From CAYLSV01 sp964386435 (GTDB lineage Bacteria; Planctomycetota; Phycisphaerae; Tepidisphaerales; Tepidisphaeraceae), in NCBI GenBank assembly GCA_964386435.1, contig CAYLSV010000010.1, forward strand, positions 1 to 64,000: a stretch of DNA of 64,000 bases. Reading direction: 5' to 3'. Under the pieces are notes generated by a model, which saw nothing but the letters and a program-made list of their open reading frames with translations, was not told the origin of the DNA and made no database searches. How positions within the stretch are numbered: position 1 is the first letter of the stretch; the number at the start of each line of letters is the position of its first letter. Shown here piece after piece: positions 1 through 8,884 of the stretch. The position numbers were made by a program, and so were the translations under genes.

Positions 1-340
1 TCTTCTCCCGCAACCGGTGCCGGCAGACGTGCAGCACCTGCGGCCGGGGGCGGACCGGGGTGAGCGCCTCGATCTCCGAGAGCGTCTCGGCCGGCACGTT
101 CTCGAACTCGAACGTCACGGCCGCCACTCGGTTGGCGAAGTTGCGGGCGGCGTCGATGTCGTCGTAGGGCCGGTTGATTTCCACGTCGGCCACCTGCCCG
201 GCCGGGCAGTCGAGCGAGGGGTCGAGCGCGTGAACGCGGTAGCCCATCCGCCGGGCGGCGATGCCGAACATGCGGCCGAGTTGCCCCCCGCCAAGGATGC
301 CGATGGCTTGGCCGGGCAGAATCGGGTCGCCGCGCGTCAT
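1..340 (-). CDS. purK: N5-carboxyaminoimidazole ribonucleotide synthase, N-terminal part
   Basis: ATP-grasp enzyme of purine synthesis that carboxylates AIR with ATP and bicarbonate. Only the first ~113 residues lie in the window; the gene runs off the left edge. The N-terminus carries the dinucleotide-like motif ILGGGQLGRM, followed by a stretch on the way to FEFENVP, both typical of PurK. The ATG at 338-340 is preceded by TATGCT six bases upstream and lacks a Shine-Dalgarno sequence. The downstream partner purE is not visible. purL lies 19 kb away, so purine genes are scattered here. Confidence 0.9.
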   Translation of the reverse strand, partial: MTRGDPILPGQAIGILGGGQLGRMFGIAARRMGYRVHALDPSLDCPAGQVADVEINRPYDDIDAARNFANRVAAVTFEFENVPAETLSEIEALTPVRPRPQVLHVCRHRLREK

Positions 341-346
341 GCCACC

Positions 347-352
347 AGCATA
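347..352 (-). promoter_or_regulatory. putative -10 box of purK
   Basis: TATGCT, then 6 nt, then the purK ATG. A start point on the A of the ATG is implied. Confidence 0.5.
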
Positions 353-404
353 CCGCCCCGGCCTGCGATTGCTTGACGCACCAACCCGACGGACACGCCG
401 ATGA

Positions 405-626
405 TCACGACTTTTTCCGCAATTCGCTGTGGCCTTTGAGCACGCGGTCGCCGTCGTCCTGCTCAATCATGCACGCCGGGTCGTCGTTGCTGGCATCGCG
501 GGTGACCTCGTTGCCCTTGATCGTGCGGGTAACTTTGTCGGTGAACTTCTCGGTGATCTTGCCGTCGGCGGTGCCGTTGCCCCAGTCCCACTCGACCTTG
601 TCGCCTTTGTTGTAGGTGTCAGCCAT
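405..626 (-). CDS. DUF2945 / HVA1-like small protein
   Basis: A 73-residue hydrophilic protein with the pattern of the DUF2945 (hypervirulence-associated TUDOR-like) family: N-terminal KGDKVEWDWGNGTADGKI, then a central KVTRTIKGNEVTRDASNDDP and a C-terminal VLKGHSEL. Such proteins are common, small and of unknown biochemical role. The ATG is at 624-626. The gene follows gcvP on the same strand with a 29-base gap and may be co-transcribed. No signal peptide or membrane segment. Confidence 0.8.
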   Translation of the reverse strand: MADTYNKGDKVEWDWGNGTADGKITEKFTDKVTRTIKGNEVTRDASNDDPACMIEQDDGDRVLKGHSELRKKS

Positions 627-655
627 GCCGGTCGCATGCAAGCGGCGCGCCACCG

Positions 656-3581
656 TCAGGCGTAGTCCTCCATCGGCGGGCAGCTGCAGATGACGTGGCG
701 GTCGCCGTGGACGTTGTCGACGCGGGCGACGCTGGGCCAGAACTTGTGCCGCTTCGTGTGCGGCAGCGGGTAGGCGGCCACACTGCGGGGGTAGGCGTGG
801 GGCCAGTCGTCGGCCGTCACCTGCTCGGCGGTGTGGGGGGCGTGTTGGAGCGGATTGTCGTCCTTGTCCCACTGGCCGGTCTCGATCTGTCGGATCTCCT
901 CGCGGATGGCGATCATGGCGTCGCAGTAGCGGTCGAGTTCGGCCAGCGGCTCGCTCTCGGTGGGTTCGAGCATGAGCGTGCCGGCGACGGGCCAGCTCAT
1001 GGTCGGGGCGTGGAAGCCGTAGTCCATCAGGCGTTTGGCGATGTCCTCGACGCTGACGCCGGCCGACTTGTCGAACGGGCGGCAGTCGACAACGAACTCG
1101 TGGGCGACCCGGCCGCTCTCGCCGGTGAAGAGCACGTCGTAGTGCCCCTCGAGCCGCTTGGCCATGTAGTTGGCGCTGAGGATCGCGACCTCGGTGGCGT
1201 GCCGCAAACCCTCTGGCCCCATCATGGCGAGGTACATCCAGCTGATCGGCAGGATGGCGGCGCTGCCGAACGGGGCGGCGCTGACGGCCCCGCCGTCGGG
1301 ATCGAGCGGGTCGCCGGGGAGGAAAGCGGTGAGGTGCTTGGCGACGCCGANNNNNNNNNNTGCCGGGGCCGCCGCCGCCGTGGGGGATGCAGAAGGTTTT
1401 GTGGAGGTTCAGGTGGCAAACGTCGGCCCCAAAGTCGCCCGGTCGGCAGAGGCCGACCTGGGCGTTCATGTTCGCCCCGTCCATGTAGACCTGACCGCCG
1501 TGGTCGTGGACGACTTGGCAGACGTCCTTGATGTGGGCCTCGAAGACGCCGTGGGTGCTGGGGTAGGTGACCATCAGCGCGGCGAGGTTCTCCGGGTGCT
1601 GCTCGGTTTTGGCGGTCAGGTCGGCGAGGTCGATGTCGCCGTTGTCCTGGGTTTTCACGACGACGACCTTCATGCCGGCGATGATCGCGCTGGCCGGGTT
1701 GGTGCCGTGGGCGGAGTCGGGGATCAGGCAGACGGTGCGGGCGTCGTCGCCCCGGGATTCGTGGTAGCGCTTGATGGCGAGCAGCCCGGCGTACTCGCCC
1801 TGACTGCCGGCATTAGGCTGGAGGCTGACGGCGGCGAAGCCGGTGATCTCGGCGAGCCACGTCTCCAGCTGCTCGAAGAGTTTGCCGTAGCCTTTCGCCT
1901 GGTCGGCCGGGGCGTACGGGTGCAGCCCGGCAAATTCCGGCCACGTCACCGGCAGCATCTCGGCGGCGGCGTTGAGCTTCATCGTGCAGCTGCCCAGCGG
2001 GATCATGCTGTGCGTCAGCGACAAGTCCCGGCCCTGCAGCGTGTGCAAATATCGCAGCAGCTCGTGCTCGCTTTGGTGCGTGTTGAAGACCGGGTGCGTG
2101 AGGAAGTCACTCGTCCGGCGGGGCAGGCGGCTGTCGGTGAGGGCTTCGCCGGCGAGCTCGTCGACGTTCGAGCGGAACGTGCTGCCGCCGGCGAAGCAGG
2201 CGACGAGGTTCTCGACCTCGGCCCGATCCGACTTCTCATCGAGGCTCACGCCGATCGTGCCGTCGCCGAAGTCGCGGAGGTTGAAGCCTTGGGCCGAGGC
2301 GGCGTTCAGTACGGCGTCGCTCGGCAGGCCGACGACGCGGACGCGGACGGTGTCGAAGAACGGCCCGCCGACAATCTCGTGCCCCGCCCGCTGCACGCCG
2401 ACGGCGAAACCGGCGGCGAGGGCGTGAACCCGCTCGGCGATCTTCCTGAGGCCGATCGGCCCGTGGTACACGGCGTACATCCCGGCCATCACGGCCAGCA
2501 GCACCTGGGCGGTGCAGATGTTGCTCGTGGCCTTTTCCCGGCGGATGTGCTGCTCGCGGGTCTGGAGCGTCAGGCGGTAGGCGGTGTTGCCGGCGGCATC
2601 TTTGGAGACGCCGACGAGGCGGCCGGGCAGTTTGCGGGCGTGTTTTTCGTGCGTCGCCATGAACGCCGCGTGCGGCCCGCCAAAGCCCATCGGCACGCCG
2701 AACCGCTGGCTGTTGCCCACGGCGACGTCCGCCCCCCACTCGCCCGGCGGTGTGATGAGCGTGCAGGCGAGCAGATCGGTCGCGGCGACGACGAGGCCGC
2801 CGGCTTCGTGAACCCGCTCGGCCGTCGCGGCGTGGTCGCCGGTGGTGCCGTCGGTCGCCGGGTCCTGGATCAACACGCCGAAGCAGTCATCAAGATCGGC
2901 CGTCGCCGGGTCGGCGACGACGAGCTTGACGCCCATGAAGTTCGCCCGCGTCGAGAGCACGCCCAGCGTCTGCGGGTGGCAATCGGGCGAGGCGACGAAC
3001 GTGTTCTTCTTCTTGCCGGCGATGCCCTTGGCCATGGCCATCGCCTCGGCCGCCGCCGTCGCCTCATCGAGCAGCGACGCGTTCGCCAGCGGCAACCCGG
3101 TCAAGTCGGCCACCATCTGCTGGAAGTTCAAGAGCGCCTCCAGCCGCCCCTGCGAGATCTCGGCCTGGTACGGCGTGTACTGCGTGTACCAGCCCGGATT
3201 CTCCAGCACGTTCCGCAGGATCACCGCCGGCGTCACCGTGTCGGCGTACCCCATGCCGATGAGGCTCCGCCGCACCTGGTTCTTGTCCGCCAGTTCCCGC
3301 AACGCCGCGAGCGCCCCCGCCTCCGACCGCGCCCCCGGCAGCTCCAACTCCCGCCCGAGCCGAATGCTCGACGGCACCGCCTGATCGATCAGCTCCGAGA
3401 GCGATTCGGCCCCGATTGCCGCCAGCATCTGCTGGACCTCGGCCGCATCTGGCCCCACATGCCGATCGACAAATTGATCCCCCGCCTCCAGCACGGCAGA
3501 CACGGCATCCCGACCATCCACGACAACCTCGGCGAGTTCAGGCACGCCGAATTCTACGTCGGCGATCCTCAACGGTTTCAC
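656..3581 (-). CDS. gcvP: glycine dehydrogenase (decarboxylating), P protein; split by an N10 gap
   Basis: P protein of the glycine cleavage system, which decarboxylates glycine with PLP and passes the aminomethyl group to GcvH. It is the fused form (about 974 residues) with both halves. The PLP-lysine motif HKTFCIPHGGGGPG lies just before the gap at 1351-1360, and GVAKHLTAFLPGD resumes after it. The family sequence between them (MGPI) needs 9 missing bases, whereas 10 N are given, so the reading frame shifts artificially. Start GTG at 3579-3581 has GGAGG 10 nt upstream. The N-terminus is about 20 residues longer than usual, so a later start is possible. gcvT and gcvH are not in the window. 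Confidence 0.93.
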
Positions 3582-3588
3582 AACCGGC

Positions 3589-3594
3589 TAACCT
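3589..3594 (+). promoter_or_regulatory. putative -10 box of higB
   Basis: TAACCT, 7 nt before the GTG of higB. It sits in the 20-base gap between the divergent gcvP and higB starts and overlaps the gcvP Shine-Dalgarno on the other strand. Confidence 0.5.
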
Positions 3595-3601
3595 CCGCGG
3601 C

Positions 3602-3937
3602 GTGCACGTCATCAGCATCCGCCGATGCCGCGAGTTCTGGGAGTCGGACCGCCGACACGCCGAGGCGGAGGTGCCGATGCGCGCGTGGCACGCCGTGGTG
3701 GCGGCCGCCCGGTGGCAGTCGTTCGCTGACGCCAAAGCAACATTCGGCCGCCGCGTCGACGCCTTCCCCCTCGGCGGTGACAAACCCACCGCCACCGTGT
3801 TCGACGTTGCGGGCAACAAGTACCGCATCGCCACGTTCATCGACTACGACAAAGCCATCGTCTTCATCAAGCGGGTCATGACCCACGCCGAGTACAACCG
3901 CAAGCGATGGCACGACGATTTCTACGACGAGGTCTGA
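3602..3937 (+). CDS. higB: HigB-type mRNA interferase toxin
   Basis: A 111-residue toxin of the HigB family (RelE-like fold), which cleaves mRNA on the ribosome. The family pattern is clear: MHVISIRRCREFWE at the N-terminus, RAWHAVVAAARWQSFAD in the middle, VFDVAGNKYRIATFI and a C-terminal IKRVMTHAEYNRKRW. The GTG at 3602 gives the expected N-terminus; longer in-frame extensions would run antisense into gcvP. The antitoxin gene follows 31 bases downstream, in the toxin-first order usual for higBA. The start lies 20 bases from the divergent gcvP start. Confidence 0.88.
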   Translation: MHVISIRRCREFWESDRRHAEAEVPMRAWHAVVAAARWQSFADAKATFGRRVDAFPLGGDKPTATVFDVAGNKYRIATFIDYDKAIVFIKRVMTHAEYNRKRWHDDFYDEV

Positions 3938-3968
3938 ACCGAGTAAGATGCCTCAACCGGAGACGCCG

Positions 3969-4394
3969 ATGACCCTTACCCATGCCGCCGACGCGCCGAC
4001 GGACGAATACCTCGATCTGATCCGGCTGTTCCCGCTGCGGCGGGTGCGGGGCGACGCCGAGTACGACGCCGGGGCCGAGATGCTCGAAAAGCTCTCCCGA
4101 CGCGGGCACCTCTCCGACGACGCGCAAGGCTACCACGACGCGCTGCTGCTTCTGCTACGCGAATATGACGAGCGGGTCGGCGACTTGCCGCGGCACGAAC
4201 CTTTGGCGGCTCGGATGCAGGCATTGATAAACGCCGGCGGAACAGACGCGGCCCACCTCGCCCAAGCCGCCGACGTCAGCGACAGCCTTGCCAGCGACGT
4301 GCTCGCCGGCCGTCGCGGCTGGACGCAGCCGCAGATCCGCCGGCTCGCCGACTACTACAAACTAGATGCCGCCTACTTCATCAACGAGGCGTGA
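3969..4394 (+). CDS. higA: HigA-type antitoxin
   Basis: A 141-residue partner of HigB. The N-terminal half (DEYLDLIRLFPLRRV, EYDAGAEMLEKL) matches the HigA/COG5499 type. The C-terminal half has an XRE-like helix-turn-helix (AHLAQAADVSDSLASDVLAG, then QIRRLADYYKLDAAYF) expected to bind the operon promoter. The ATG at 3969 has GGAG seven bases upstream. An upstream in-frame ATG at 3948 would add seven residues. The protein presumably neutralises HigB and autoregulates from the short higB/gcvP spacer. Confidence 0.85.
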   Translation: MTLTHAADAPTDEYLDLIRLFPLRRVRGDAEYDAGAEMLEKLSRRGHLSDDAQGYHDALLLLLREYDERVGDLPRHEPLAARMQALINAGGTDAAHLAQAADVSDSLASDVLAGRRGWTQPQIRRLADYYKLDAAYFINEA

Positions 4395-4398
4395 CACC

Positions 4399-5508
4399 GT
4401 GCGGCGCGTCTGCTTCGTCACCGGAACCAGGGCCGAGTTCGGGCTGATGGGGTCGACGCTGGTGGCGTTGCGGGAGCAGCCGGGCGTCGAGCTTCAGCTT
4501 GTGGCGACGGGCATGCACCTCGATCCGTCGCGTGGGCAGACGGTCGAGGAGATTCGGCGGCAGGGGTGGGCGGTTGACGCCGAGGTGCTTTGGCCGCCGG
4601 GGGTGGGGGCGGGGCACGTGGCACAGGCGACGGGAATGGCAACGGCCGAGATGGTGGAGGTGTTTGAGCGGCTGAGAACGGACGTCGTCCTCGTCGTCGG
4701 CGACCGGGTCGAGGCGTTCGCGGCGGCGACGGCGGGGCATCTTTCGGGGCGAATTGTCGCCCACGTCCACGGCGGCGATCGGGCGCAGGGGCAGGCCGAC
4801 GACGCGCTGCGGCACGCGATCACCAAGCTCGCCCACCTCCACTTCGCCGCGACGCAGCAGTCGGCCGACCGCCTCCGCAAGCTTGGCGAGCAGGACTGGC
4901 GGATCACGCAAAGCGGCGCGCCCGGCATTGACGGCATCCACGCCGCGGCCGATCCGACATTGATCGACGGCGCGTTCATCTTGATAATCTACCACCCGAC
5001 CGACGACGACCCTGTGGAGGCCCAGCACATGGCCCAAATCCTCGCCGCCGCCGAGGCCGTGATCGAACGAGGCCACGCGGACCGGGCGGTGGCCGTCTAC
5101 CCGAACAACGACCCCGGCTCCCACCACGTTGCCGCGGTCCTCGACCGACTCTCAGGGCGCTCCTGGCTCACCGCCCATCGCGATCTGCCCCGCCCGGCGT
5201 TTCTCGCCCACCTCCGCGACGCCGCCGTGCTCCTTGGCAACAGCAGCAGCGGCATCATTGAGGCCGCCAGCTTCGGCACGCCCGTCCTCGATGTCGGCCC
5301 CCGCCAAACCGGCCGCGAACGTAGCGGCAACGCCGTCCACCGCGAATTCGACGACGACCTTCCCGCCGCCCTCGCCACCCTCACCGCCATCGGCCCCTGG
5401 GACGGCCCGAACGTCTACGGCGGCGACGGGGCGGGACAATGTATTGCCCACACCCTCGCCACAACCGAGCTGACCGACACCGTCCGCCGCAAGGTTATCG
5501 CTTACTGA
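4399..5508 (+). CDS. UDP-N-acetylglucosamine 2-epimerase (hydrolysing), NeuC-like
   Basis: A 369-residue GT-B fold epimerase of the NeuC type, which converts UDP-GlcNAc to ManNAc and UDP in sialic/legionaminic-type sugar synthesis. Motifs seen: GTRAEFGLM at the N-terminus, VGDRVEAFAAA, HVHGGD, NSSSGIIEA and RQTGRERSGNA. Start GTG at 4399 lies 4 bases after the higA stop, so the gene may be read through from higBA. None of the usual partners (neuB, neuA) is adjacent, so its pathway is open. A role in surface glycan is inferred. Confidence 0.8.
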   Translation: MRRVCFVTGTRAEFGLMGSTLVALREQPGVELQLVATGMHLDPSRGQTVEEIRRQGWAVDAEVLWPPGVGAGHVAQATGMATAEMVEVFERLRTDVVLVVGDRVEAFAAATAGHLSGRIVAHVHGGDRAQGQADDALRHAITKLAHLHFAATQQSADRLRKLGEQDWRITQSGAPGIDGIHAAADPTLIDGAFILIIYHPTDDDPVEAQHMAQILAAAEAVIERGHADRAVAVYPNNDPGSHHVAAVLDRLSGRSWLTAHRDLPRPAFLAHLRDAAVLLGNSSSGIIEAASFGTPVLDVGPRQTGRERSGNAVHREFDDDLPAALATLTAIGPWDGPNVYGGDGAGQCIAHTLATTELTDTVRRKVIAY

Positions 5509-5549
5509 AGCACCGGCCGGCCGGCATTTGCAACGCGTCGCCCGCCGGG

Positions 5550-5555
5550 TAGGTT
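5550..5555 (+). promoter_or_regulatory. putative -10 box of the YifB/ComM gene
   Basis: TAGGTT, 7 nt before GTG 5563. It favours this GTG over the TTG at 5554, which would overlap the box. Confidence 0.45.
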
Positions 5556-5562
5556 GGCCGGG

Positions 5563-7077
5563 GTGCCGCTGGCCCGGGTCGACAGTTTCCTGCTCGCGGG
5601 CATTGACGCCCAGCACTGCGAGGTCGAGGTCGACGTGACCGACCGCGGCAGCGCCCACAGCCTAATCACCGGGCTGCCGCAGGCGGCGGTGAAGGAGTCG
5701 CTCGAACGCGTGCGGCGGGCGACGCTCAACACCGGCTTCCCCTGCTACCCGCACAAGCTGCTCGTCCACCTCGCCCCGGCGGGCGTCAAGAAGGACGGGC
5801 CGGCGCTGGATCTGGCCATCGCCATCGGGCTGCTGCGGGCGACCTACTGCGTCGACCACGACCGGCACAAGCATTACCTGATCGCCGGCGAACTCGCCCT
5901 CGACGGCCGGGTCCGGCCGATCCGCGGCGGGCTGGCACTCGCGGCGCTGGCGGCGCAGATGGGGCGCGACGTGATCCTGCCGCAGGACAACGTTGCCGAG
6001 GCGGCGGTGGTTGAGGGCACCCGCGTCTTCGGCGTCGGCACGCTGGATCAGGCCGTCAGCTTCCTCAACGGGCAGCTGCCGCTGGAGCCGGCGCAGCCGG
6101 GCGCGGCGAGCCTGGCGTCGGCCGATGTGCCGGATTTCGCCGACGTCCGCGGGCAGGAGATGGTCAAGAGGGCGGCCACCGTCGCGGCAGCCGGCGGCCA
6201 CAACCTGCTGCTCATCGGCCCGCCGGGCACGGGCAAGACAATGATCGCCCAGCGATTACCGGGCATCCTGCCGCCGCTGTCCCGCCGGGAGTCGCTGGAG
6301 ACGACGCGCATCTACTCCGCCATCGGGCAACTGCCGCCGGGCGTGGCGCTCTTGACGCGCCGGCCGGTGCGAACGCCCCACCACTCGGCCACGGCCCAAG
6401 CGCTGGTCGGCGGCGGGACCGTGCCGCGGCCGGGCGAGGTGTCGCTGGCCCACCACGGCGTGTTGTTCCTCGACGAGTTACCCGAGTTCGGCCGGGTCAC
6501 GCTCGACCAGCTCCGCCAGCCGATGGAGAGCGGCAGCGTGACCATCGCCCGGGCCAGCGGCAGCGTGAAGTTCCCGGCGAAGTTCATGCTCGTGGCCGCC
6601 ATGAACCCCAGCGTCGCCGGCGGCGGCGACGTGAGCGGCAAGAGCAAGGGCCCCACCACCCGCGATCGCGACAGCTACATGGCCAAGCTCAGCGGCCCGC
6701 TCTTGGACCGCATCGACCTTCACGCCGAGGTCGGCCAGGTGCCCCACGCCGAGCTGATGCAAAAGGGCCGCGGCACCGACACGGCGACCATGGCCGAGCA
6801 GGTTCGCCTCGCCCGCCGCCAACAACGCGACCGCTTCGGCGACGACACGATTAACGCCCGCGCCACCGGCCGCCAACTCGACGAATTCTGCCACCTCACC
6901 GGCCCAGCCAAGCTCATGCTCGAACAGGCGATGAATGAGCTCGGCTTCAGCGCCCGCGCCTACGACAAAATCCGCCGCCTGGCCTGCACGATCGCCGACC
7001 TCGACGCCGACCCCGAGGTCAACGAAGGCCACCTCGCCGAAGCCATCGGCTACCGCCTGCTGGACCGCAAGCATTGA
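5563..7077 (+). CDS. comM: YifB/ComM family Mg-chelatase-like AAA+ ATPase
   Basis: A 504-residue AAA+ ATPase of the YifB/ComM family; in naturally competent bacteria ComM is a branch-migration helicase used in transformation. Order: N-terminal ChlI-like domain (LAGIDAQHCEVEVDV, GLPQAAVKESLERVR), Walker A GPPGTGKTMIAQ near residue 230, LFLDELPEF (Walker B), NPSVAGG, then the C-terminal Mg-chelatase lid domain. Length is normal. Start GTG 5563 was chosen because of the TAGGTT box. It stands alone, with no competence genes beside it. Confidence 0.9.
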   Translation: MPLARVDSFLLAGIDAQHCEVEVDVTDRGSAHSLITGLPQAAVKESLERVRRATLNTGFPCYPHKLLVHLAPAGVKKDGPALDLAIAIGLLRATYCVDHDRHKHYLIAGELALDGRVRPIRGGLALAALAAQMGRDVILPQDNVAEAAVVEGTRVFGVGTLDQAVSFLNGQLPLEPAQPGAASLASADVPDFADVRGQEMVKRAATVAAAGGHNLLLIGPPGTGKTMIAQRLPGILPPLSRRESLETTRIYSAIGQLPPGVALLTRRPVRTPHHSATAQALVGGGTVPRPGEVSLAHHGVLFLDELPEFGRVTLDQLRQPMESGSVTIARASGSVKFPAKFMLVAAMNPSVAGGGDVSGKSKGPTTRDRDSYMAKLSGPLLDRIDLHAEVGQVPHAELMQKGRGTDTATMAEQVRLARRQQRDRFGDDTINARATGRQLDEFCHLTGPAKLMLEQAMNELGFSARAYDKIRRLACTIADLDADPEVNEGHLAEAIGYRLLDRKH

Positions 7078-7093
7078 GCTCGCCCAATGCAAC

Positions 7094-7173
7094 GCGGGGC
7101 AGGCCCCGCTGCTACTGCACAACAAGACACATTTTTCGCAAGATCCGACGCGCGGGGCAAGCTCCACGGCCAC
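7094..7173. repeat. two degenerate copies of repeat family D
   Basis: Copies at 7094-7115 and 7150-7173, both reading GCGGGGCARGCYCC followed by a GGCTAC/GGCCAC end. They match the arms of the inverted pair at 16533-16602. They lie in the convergent spacer between comM and the next gene. Confidence 0.55.
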
Positions 7174-7227
7174 ACCAGAATGCGGCTGGCACCCCCACAC
7201 GATCCGACATGAACCCGCGGGTCCGGC

Positions 7228-8043
7228 TCACCGGCCGTTGGTGGTCCAGTAGTCGGTGCGCTGCAGCGACTTCAGCTCGTACGTCTGGCGGCCGTCGTTG
7301 CTCTCGAAACTTACCATCACGTGCAGGCGGTCGGTGGCCATCGTGAACAAACCCAACGGTTGGTTGCCGGCGGTGACGACGATCTGGTGGCCCTCGTCGG
7401 ACGTGCCGACCATTCTCGCCGTGGCGTCGACCGGCTCGTGGGGCGTGGTGCGGTTGCTCTTCTGGTCGGGCAGCAGGTAGAAGTCAACCTCGCCGCCGGT
7501 CTGGAAGTCGAAGTCACGGAGCCACAGCGGCAGGGCATTGAACGCGACGGTCGGCTTGTCGTCGTCCGTCTCCACCATTGCCTCCACCCGGCCGCTGCCG
7601 GGCATGTAGCTGAACTGGAAGAAGTCCCACGCGTTCTCGCCGTCGGCCTGGTACTGCTTGAAGCTGGTGCCGCAGAACTCCTGCTCGCTGACGTCCAGCC
7701 GCGTCAGGCCGAGGCCTTCGGTCGTCAGGTGGCTGGTGGCGACGAACTTGTAATCGTAGTTGGGCGTCGGGATGACCTCAATCTGGTTGTGCTTCCAGAC
7801 CTCGGCCGTAATCGCGCCGCTGCCGGTGGCCTTGGTGAGGGTGTCGATGGCGTGCTGCTCCTTGTTCGTCAGGAACACTGCCTCGTATTCGCGGTCGCGG
7901 CCGTAGATCTCGCGGGTGGCGGTGTAGGTCGCCTTCTCGACGAGGCCGTCGTACCACACCGGGTCGGCGGCCCAATCGGCGTCGGACGCCTGCCCGGCAG
8001 TCGCGGTGGCGAGGCCGGCGGCGAGGAGGGTGGTGAGGATCAT
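7228..8043 (-). CDS. secreted protein of unknown function
   Basis: A 271-residue protein with an N-terminal signal peptide (MILTTLLAAGLATATAGQA). The mature part is rich in acidic and aromatic residues, with no recognised catalytic motif and no transmembrane segment, so it is expected in the periplasm or outside. Its C-terminal half is made of alternating beta-strand-like segments. I do not recognise the family. The ATG at 8041-8043 has TAGGAT five bases upstream and no Shine-Dalgarno. It is followed by two further secreted genes that lie upstream on the same strand. Confidence 0.75.
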   Translation of the reverse strand: MILTTLLAAGLATATAGQASDADWAADPVWYDGLVEKATYTATREIYGRDREYEAVFLTNKEQHAIDTLTKATGSGAITAEVWKHNQIEVIPTPNYDYKFVATSHLTTEGLGLTRLDVSEQEFCGTSFKQYQADGENAWDFFQFSYMPGSGRVEAMVETDDDKPTVAFNALPLWLRDFDFQTGGEVDFYLLPDQKSNRTTPHEPVDATARMVGTSDEGHQIVVTAGNQPLGLFTMATDRLHVMVSFESNDGRQTYELKSLQRTDYWTTNGR

Positions 8044-8048
8044 GCATT

Positions 8049-8054
8049 ATCCTA
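8049..8054 (-). promoter_or_regulatory. putative -10 box
   Basis: TAGGAT, 5 nt before the ATG of the secreted protein at 8043. Confidence 0.4.
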
Positions 8055-8116
8055 CGCCCACCGGACGATGCCTGTTCCGACGAATTTCCGGTTCTCCCAC
8101 AGGGTGATGGGGAGCC

Positions 8117-8815
8117 TCACCGCCGGCGGATCAGTCCGAGCGTTCCGGCGGTCAGCAGCGCCAGGCCGGTCGGCTCGGGGATTTGGTAGCGGATCGCCAC
8201 GCCCATCGACGTCACCTGCTCATCGCTAACGTCGTCGTCGCCGTCGAGGTCGGGGACGAGGATCTCGGCGAAGATCTCCGGGTCCGGGCCGCTGCCGTAG
8301 TCGAAAAGGCTGAAGCCGGCGGCGGGGTTGTCGGCGAGCGTGGTGCCGCCGGGCACCTCGAACTCCTGCCCGTCAACGGTGAGCAGGCCGGTGACCTCGA
8401 GCGTCGACACGTCGATCGGCTCGGCCACGTCGATGCCGTCGAACGTGCCGAACGTGGCCAAATCGGTCCCGAACGCGGCATAGAGAAACAGCGGTGCCAC
8501 GCCGCCGAACGTCGCGCCGTCGGGCACCAAACTTGCGGCAGTGGTCGAGAGGACGATGGTCGCCTCGTAGGTGGTGCCGTCGAAGGTTTCGGAGGACGCC
8601 ACCGTAACCGGCACGCCCAGCGGGGTGGTGTAGTTGCCGTCGGTGCCGAAAATCGGCTGCTCGTCGAGCTGCAACTCATCTGCCCCGCCGGTGCCGTCGG
8701 GGGTGAGGCTGAACAGGGCGACGCCGAACGGGTCGTCGTCGACCACCTGAGCCGGCGCATTGGCGACAACGGCAAACGAGGCGGCAGCCACGGCGAGCTT
8801 TATCGACTGAGGCAT
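8117..8815 (-). CDS. PEP-CTERM sorting domain protein
   Basis: A 232-residue exported protein with signal peptide (MPQSIKLAVAAASFAVVANA), an Asp/Thr-rich beta-like body, and a C-terminal PEP-CTERM signal: IPEPTGLALL, a hydrophobic stretch and a final IRRR. Proteins of this class are cut and anchored or released by exosortase. No exosortase lies in the window. The ATG at 8813-8815 has GGAG six bases upstream; an in-frame ATG 12 codons earlier has no ribosome site. The function of the body is unknown. Confidence 0.85.
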   Translation of the reverse strand: MPQSIKLAVAAASFAVVANAPAQVVDDDPFGVALFSLTPDGTGGADELQLDEQPIFGTDGNYTTPLGVPVTVASSETFDGTTYEATIVLSTTAASLVPDGATFGGVAPLFLYAAFGTDLATFGTFDGIDVAEPIDVSTLEVTGLLTVDGQEFEVPGGTTLADNPAAGFSLFDYGSGPDPEIFAEILVPDLDGDDDVSDEQVTSMGVAIRYQIPEPTGLALLTAGTLGLIRRR

Positions 8816-8884
8816 GAGATTCTCCAAGCAAGGCACGAGCGCGGCGGGCATGATACATCAATCGCCCGAAATACAAGCACGGGT

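Noticed and set aside
1170..3881. 903-residue open frame on the + strand across gcvP
   Set aside because: It is antisense to gcvP, built of His/Arg/Val/Gly-rich sequence typical of complement-strand reading in high-GC genes, and crosses the N gap.
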